64,000 nucleotides of DNA from JBARDN01 sp963755705. GTDB taxonomy: Bacteria > Desulfobacterota > Binatia > Binatales > Binataceae. Position numbers and translations under genes: made by a program. The DNA lies in NCBI GenBank assembly GCA_963755705.1, contig CAVWKW010000001.1, positions 558,001 through 622,000 of the forward strand, read 5' to 3'. Shown in pieces: positions 60,751 through 64,000 of this stretch (within the stretch, counting starts at the first letter, position 1; every line of letters begins with the position of its first letter). The notes beneath the pieces are model-generated. The model ran no database searches, was not told the DNA's origin, and saw nothing but the letters and a program-made list of their open reading frames with translations.

Positions 60751-61119
60751 ATGATCGACCATATCGGACTCAAGGTGACGAGCTTCCAGGCGAGCCGCGC
60801 GTTTTACGCCAAGGCTCTCGAACCGATCGGGTATCACGCGGAATACGACGACGCGAAAAACAAAGCCGCCGGCTTCGGCGCGAAGGGAGCGATCGATCTG
60901 TGGATCGGCGAAGGCGCGCCCGCCACCCGCGCGCATATCGCCCTCAAGAGTGCGACCCGCGCCGCGGTCAAGGAGTTCCACGCGGCCGCGCTCAAGGCCG
61001 GAGGCAAGGATAACGGTGCGCCGGGCCTGCGAACCGATTACAGCCCGACCTATTTCGCGGCGTTCGTCCTCGACCCGGACGGCAACAATCTCGAGGTGGT
61101 TTGCCATGAACCTGAATGA
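60751..61119 (+). CDS. Glyoxalase/VOC-family protein
   Basis: A 122-residue vicinal oxygen chelate protein: IDHIGLKVTSFQASRAFYAKALEPIGY, AHIALKSATRAAVKEFHAAALKAGGKDNGAPG and YFAAFVLDPDGNNLEVVCHEPE. The first His and the last Glu are the usual metal ligands. Function unknown, possibly detoxification or ring cleavage. ACAGGAG lies nine bases before the ATG. It is followed by a GFA gene that starts 35 bases after its stop. Confidence 0.9.
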   Translation: MIDHIGLKVTSFQASRAFYAKALEPIGYHAEYDDAKNKAAGFGAKGAIDLWIGEGAPATRAHIALKSATRAAVKEFHAAALKAGGKDNGAPGLRTDYSPTYFAAFVLDPDGNNLEVVCHEPE

Positions 61120-61153
61120 GCCGAAACAATCCGGAGCCAAAGGAGCGGCCACG

Positions 61154-61606
61154 ATGGATCTAAAGGGTAGATGCGCCTGCGGAGCGGTGCGCTACAAGCT
61201 CACCGCCGATCCGCTGATCGTTCACGCCTGTCACTGCCGCGATTGCCAGCGCCTCACGGGCAGCGCGTTTGTGATCAACCTGTGGATCGAGAAACAGTTC
61301 GTGGAAGCCGATCACGCGCTGCTCAAGTCGTACCGGATGAAGGGCGGAAGCGGGCAGGCTCACGACGTTTACTTTTGCGGCACCTGCGGAACCTATCTCT
61401 GGAGCGACTACGGCGCTCCCGGCAAGAGCTATTTCGTTCGCGCCGGCACGCTCGACCAGCCCGAGGCGGTCACGCCTGACGTGCACATCTACACGCGGAG
61501 CAAATTGCCGTGGGTCGTCCTGCCGAAGGGTGCGCGCGCGTTCCAGGCCTTCTACAACATCAAGGAGGTCTGGCCGCAGGCGAGCCGCGAGCGGATCGGA
61601 TACTGA
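61154..61606 (+). CDS. GFA-family zinc protein (second)
   Basis: A 150-residue GFA/CENP-V family protein. Zinc ligands: GRCACGAVRYK, HACHCRDCQRLTGSAF and YFCGTCGTYLW. The pattern after it (SYFVRAGTLDQPEAVTPDVHIYTRSKLPWV) is typical. I chose the ATG at 61154 because AAAGGAG lies eight bases upstream; an ATG at 61106 is in frame but inside the glyoxalase gene. It is cotranscribed with the VOC gene under the divergent AraC regulator. Confidence 0.9.
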   Translation: MDLKGRCACGAVRYKLTADPLIVHACHCRDCQRLTGSAFVINLWIEKQFVEADHALLKSYRMKGGSGQAHDVYFCGTCGTYLWSDYGAPGKSYFVRAGTLDQPEAVTPDVHIYTRSKLPWVVLPKGARAFQAFYNIKEVWPQASRERIGY

Positions 61607-61660
61607 AACTCCTCACCGCAACGACAGAGCCGATTTTTTCACTGCCCGGGAGCGTGCGGA

Positions 61661-63256
61661 CTAGCGCCCGCTCTCGGGCCCGTGATTCCAGCCGCGCGAA
61701 CCGTTCACCCATACCGTGAAATGTTCGGTGCGCAACAGCGGACGATATCCGCTCGAGGCGAGAAACTCGGGCGGTACATCGACCAGTGGCAGCAACTGCA
61801 GCGGCGAATCCGAAATCACGACCGGAACGCGATGCGCCGCGACCGCGTCGTGAATTTCGGCCGTCCAATAGTGCGAGGTTGATGCGATAAGTCCGAAGAA
61901 ATCCGCGTTGCCAAGCCTGCGCCGCGCCGCAACGAACCCATCCCTGGCGAATTCTGTGCGTGCCTCGCGATACACGCCGTAGGTTTCAGGAAAGCGAATC
62001 AGCTCGATCCGGTTGGCTTCGAAGCACAAAAATGACGGCGCGATAATCTCGTCGCCGGGCGCGCTCGCGCGGTCGATCGCCGCCGCTAGCTCGGCTACCT
62101 CCGCGCGCGGAACGTAGCCGAAGCCGTACACGCTGCCGCGCAGCCAGTTTTCGTTGATCAGCGGAGTTAGCCACGCAAGACACACGACGATTAAAACGCC
62201 GCCGCCGATGATCCATCGCCAATCGGCGGAGTTATGCTGTTCGGCCATGACGAGATCGCGAATTGCGCGCGCCAGCCGCGTCGCGCCGAGTGCGGCGACG
62301 ATCGCGATAAACGGTATTGCTTCCAGATAGTTGTGCCCCCATGCGGTCGGACTGAGCACGCCGAAGAAAAGATATTCAGCACCTGCCAGATACAGCACGA
62401 GCGCGGTTGCGCGATTGAGCGTGCGCGCGAGCGCGAGGCGAATCGCGCCCAGGATCGCGAGCGGCGCGAGAAGATCGAGAATCTCCGCCGGGTAGATGGG
62501 CGCCGCGGCGCCGCCGATCTCCCGCCCCTTCATGAAATGGAAGATGAAGGTCTGAAAGACGAAATCGAAGCCGTAACGCCAGTAACAGAAAGCGCAGAGA
62601 AGCCCGATCGCCGCCGTCAAGGCTGCGCCGATTTCGATCGCCCGCATCGCCCGCCGCTCGGCTATCGCGACGAACAGGAGCATCACCGCCGCTGGCACAA
62701 CCGCCGTGAGCTTGATCGAGCATGCCAGAGCGAGCAACCCGGCAATCGCCATTGCGCGCAAGAATGTCCCGCTCGCGGCGCCGTCAAGAATCATGATCGC
62801 CGTGCCCGCCACGATCGGCGCGACAAAACATTCGCGCTCGTAAGCGTGATAGCGAAAGATCAGCGAGCTGAAAGCGTATAGAATCGCCGACGCAACTCCG
62901 ACGCTCCGACCGCCGGCTCGCGCACCCAGCGCAAAAACCATCGTACTCGTGATATAAATCGCGGCTTCGTTCAGGAGTTCGATTCGAAAATGGCTCGCGC
63001 CAAAGATCTTTACATAACCGCCCGCGATCCACTCGAGCATCGGCAGATGCGGATGCACGAAATCCAGGTACGGACGCATCCCGGAGGCGACCAGGAAGGC
63101 GCTCTCGAGGTAGAAGTCATCCTCGACCCAAATCTGCGGGTACAGCAGCCGTATGACGCGTGGCACGAGCAGCACCAGCGCGAGCGCCGCGCCGATCTGC
63201 GCGTGAAGCTCCAGCGACGCTTTGGAGCGCGCCTCCCGCGATGACTTCCGCGTCAT
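61661..63256 (-). CDS. Polytopic membrane glycosyltransferase-like protein
   Basis: A 531-residue membrane protein with about ten hydrophobic segments in the first 360 residues and a C-terminal soluble part of 150 residues. VEDDFYLESAFLVASGMRPYLDFVHPHLPMLEWIAG resembles the early loop with acidic residues of GT39/ArnT-type (GT-C) glycosyltransferases that use polyprenyl-phosphate sugars. The acceptor is unknown. It starts on ATG at 63254 and shares 16 bases with the start of the divergent gene. Confidence 0.8.
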   Translation of the reverse strand: MTRKSSREARSKASLELHAQIGAALALVLLVPRVIRLLYPQIWVEDDFYLESAFLVASGMRPYLDFVHPHLPMLEWIAGGYVKIFGASHFRIELLNEAAIYITSTMVFALGARAGGRSVGVASAILYAFSSLIFRYHAYERECFVAPIVAGTAIMILDGAASGTFLRAMAIAGLLALACSIKLTAVVPAAVMLLFVAIAERRAMRAIEIGAALTAAIGLLCAFCYWRYGFDFVFQTFIFHFMKGREIGGAAAPIYPAEILDLLAPLAILGAIRLALARTLNRATALVLYLAGAEYLFFGVLSPTAWGHNYLEAIPFIAIVAALGATRLARAIRDLVMAEQHNSADWRWIIGGGVLIVVCLAWLTPLINENWLRGSVYGFGYVPRAEVAELAAAIDRASAPGDEIIAPSFLCFEANRIELIRFPETYGVYREARTEFARDGFVAARRRLGNADFFGLIASTSHYWTAEIHDAVAAHRVPVVISDSPLQLLPLVDVPPEFLASSGYRPLLRTEHFTVWVNGSRGWNHGPESGR

Positions 63257-64000
63257 CTCAAAGTCCCCGCCGCCGCCCGCAAGAGGCTGCCACCAACTCG
63301 GCGCGTTTCACCGCGCGCGACGGGGTCGTGCTGGCGGCGATTCTCGCGTTCGCGATGCTGCTGATGCTGCATGCGGGCTCGCGCCGCGGCGCAGAGTTCA
63401 TGCCGTGGCCGGACGGTCTGGAATACGCCGCGATGGCGGTGAACCTCGCGCATGGGATGGGTCCGGTGCTCCATTTCGGAGGTTATACTTACCCGTCGCG
63501 GTATACCGCTGGCTACCCGCTGATCGTCGCGGCGATAGTGCCGCGCGTGGTGGCCGTTTCGCACGCATATATCGTGACGATCGCTCTGGGATTGCTCGCG
63601 ATCGCGGCGATCTTCGCGCTCACGCGGCGGATGTTCGACCTCCAATGCGCGACAATTGCGGCGCTGGTGCTCGCAACCTCGCCGGTCTTCATCACCTACT
63701 CGACGCTGGTCTTAAGCGACGTGCCCGCGATCCTGGTGACGATCATTGCGGCGTGGCTGCTGTTCGCAATCACGATTGATGAGGAAAAACCGCACGCGCA
63801 GCCGCGGACGACCATCGCGCTGTGGGCGGGCTTTGGCCTCGCAGCGGGATTTTCGGTGGCGATTCGTCCGACCAACGCGACTTTGCTGGTCGGACTTGCG
63901 CTCGCATTCGTGATCACTCCGCCGCCAGGAAAAATCAAGGAGCTTGCCAAGCCGCTCGCGGGGTTCGCAATTGCGTTTGCGCTTCCCGTCATCTGGCTCT
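63241..64000 (+). CDS. Membrane glycosyltransferase-like protein (partial, cut by window end)
   Basis: A frame open from ATG at 63241 to the window end, 253 codons, without a stop. It has a first membrane segment (VVLAAILAFAMLLMLHAG), then the acidic loop PWPDGLEYAAMAVNLAHG and SRYTAGYPLIVAAIV, and further segments such as VTIALGLLAIAAIFALT, SDVPAILVTIIAAWLLFAI and LWAGFGLAAGFSVAIRPTN. This is the GT-C pattern as in its divergent neighbour. The start is not certain: the ATG lies within the start of the other gene, and later in-frame starts near 63326 exist. Confidence 0.75.
   Translation, partial: MTSASSQSPRRRPQEAATNSARFTARDGVVLAAILAFAMLLMLHAGSRRGAEFMPWPDGLEYAAMAVNLAHGMGPVLHFGGYTYPSRYTAGYPLIVAAIVPRVVAVSHAYIVTIALGLLAIAAIFALTRRMFDLQCATIAALVLATSPVFITYSTLVLSDVPAILVTIIAAWLLFAITIDEEKPHAQPRTTIALWAGFGLAAGFSVAIRPTNATLLVGLALAFVITPPPGKIKELAKPLAGFAIAFALPVIWL

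Overview
The window is GC-rich chromosomal DNA from a Gram-negative, probably aerobic, free-living bacterium. Lipobox lipoproteins, an ExbB/ExbD-type inner-membrane motor, Tat-exported DUF1501/DUF1800 proteins, a polyhydroxyalkanoate synthase, a MAPEG protein, an F420-type (Ddn-like) reductase, queG and lutABC are all present. No rRNA marker is visible. The mix, in particular the SAM-riboswitch operon of threonine synthase, ThiS-like carrier, CysM and NIL domain, resembles uncultured deltaproteobacterial-type lineages (Desulfobacterota or Binatota). That placement is an inference with low confidence. I saw no tRNA, rRNA, CRISPR array, phage or intact insertion sequence.

Region 1-8250, minus strand, is the most distinctive part. 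A textbook SAM-I (S-box) riboswitch with its own promoter, antiterminator and terminator (8037-8248) precedes ThiF/MoeB-type E1 enzyme, zinc-ribbon threonine synthase-like enzyme, ThiS/MoaD-like sulfur carrier, CysM-like synthase and NIL-domain protein. This is a protein-thiocarboxylate sulfur-assimilation operon under SAM repression, so its product is probably homocysteine/methionine, perhaps with cysteine. Further down the same strand lie an ABC ATPase with a truncated permease, a repeat-bearing gap, and a three-gene set: a degenerate E1 (pseudo-E1), a HAD phosphatase and a probable radical-SAM protein cut by the window edge. The pseudo-E1 keeps the N-terminal arginine segment that the active E1 lacks, which suggests a heterodimeric E1.

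Region 8.4-30 kb is mixed housekeeping and metabolism: a PT-rich lipoprotein, asd, an O-methyltransferase, thpR, a DsbA-like isomerase, a DUF3108 and a HEAT-repeat protein, a sulfatase, comB, a D-aminoacylase, a vapBC pair, the DUF1501/DUF1800 pair, trmJ, an F420-type protein, a zinc-ribbon TPR protein, a GST and an APH-like kinase. Region 30-44 kb holds phaC with a small coiled-coil protein, an MFS transporter, queG-sirB1-lutB-lutC-lutA, an A-type Fe-S carrier behind its own promoter/operator, MAPEG, a FabG-like reductase, a lytic transglycosylase with a large novel N-terminal part, and a stand-alone LeuA/CimA regulatory domain coupled to a DCC thiol protein.

Region 44-64 kb starts with a dispersed-repeat cluster, then cysS, an orphan CbbQ-type ATPase, an NHL-repeat protein, a threonine aldolase, a higBA module whose toxin is frameshifted, an SDR, an APC permease, and an exbB-exbD-exbD-VWA-exported protein operon. 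After a 650-base gap come a lipoprotein, a MFE-type SDR, a low-molecular-weight phosphatase with a strong hairpin in its 5' end, a CoA-binding protein, a Nudix hydrolase, an AraC regulator divergent from a glyoxalase/GFA pair, and two divergent membrane glycosyltransferase-like genes whose start codons overlap.
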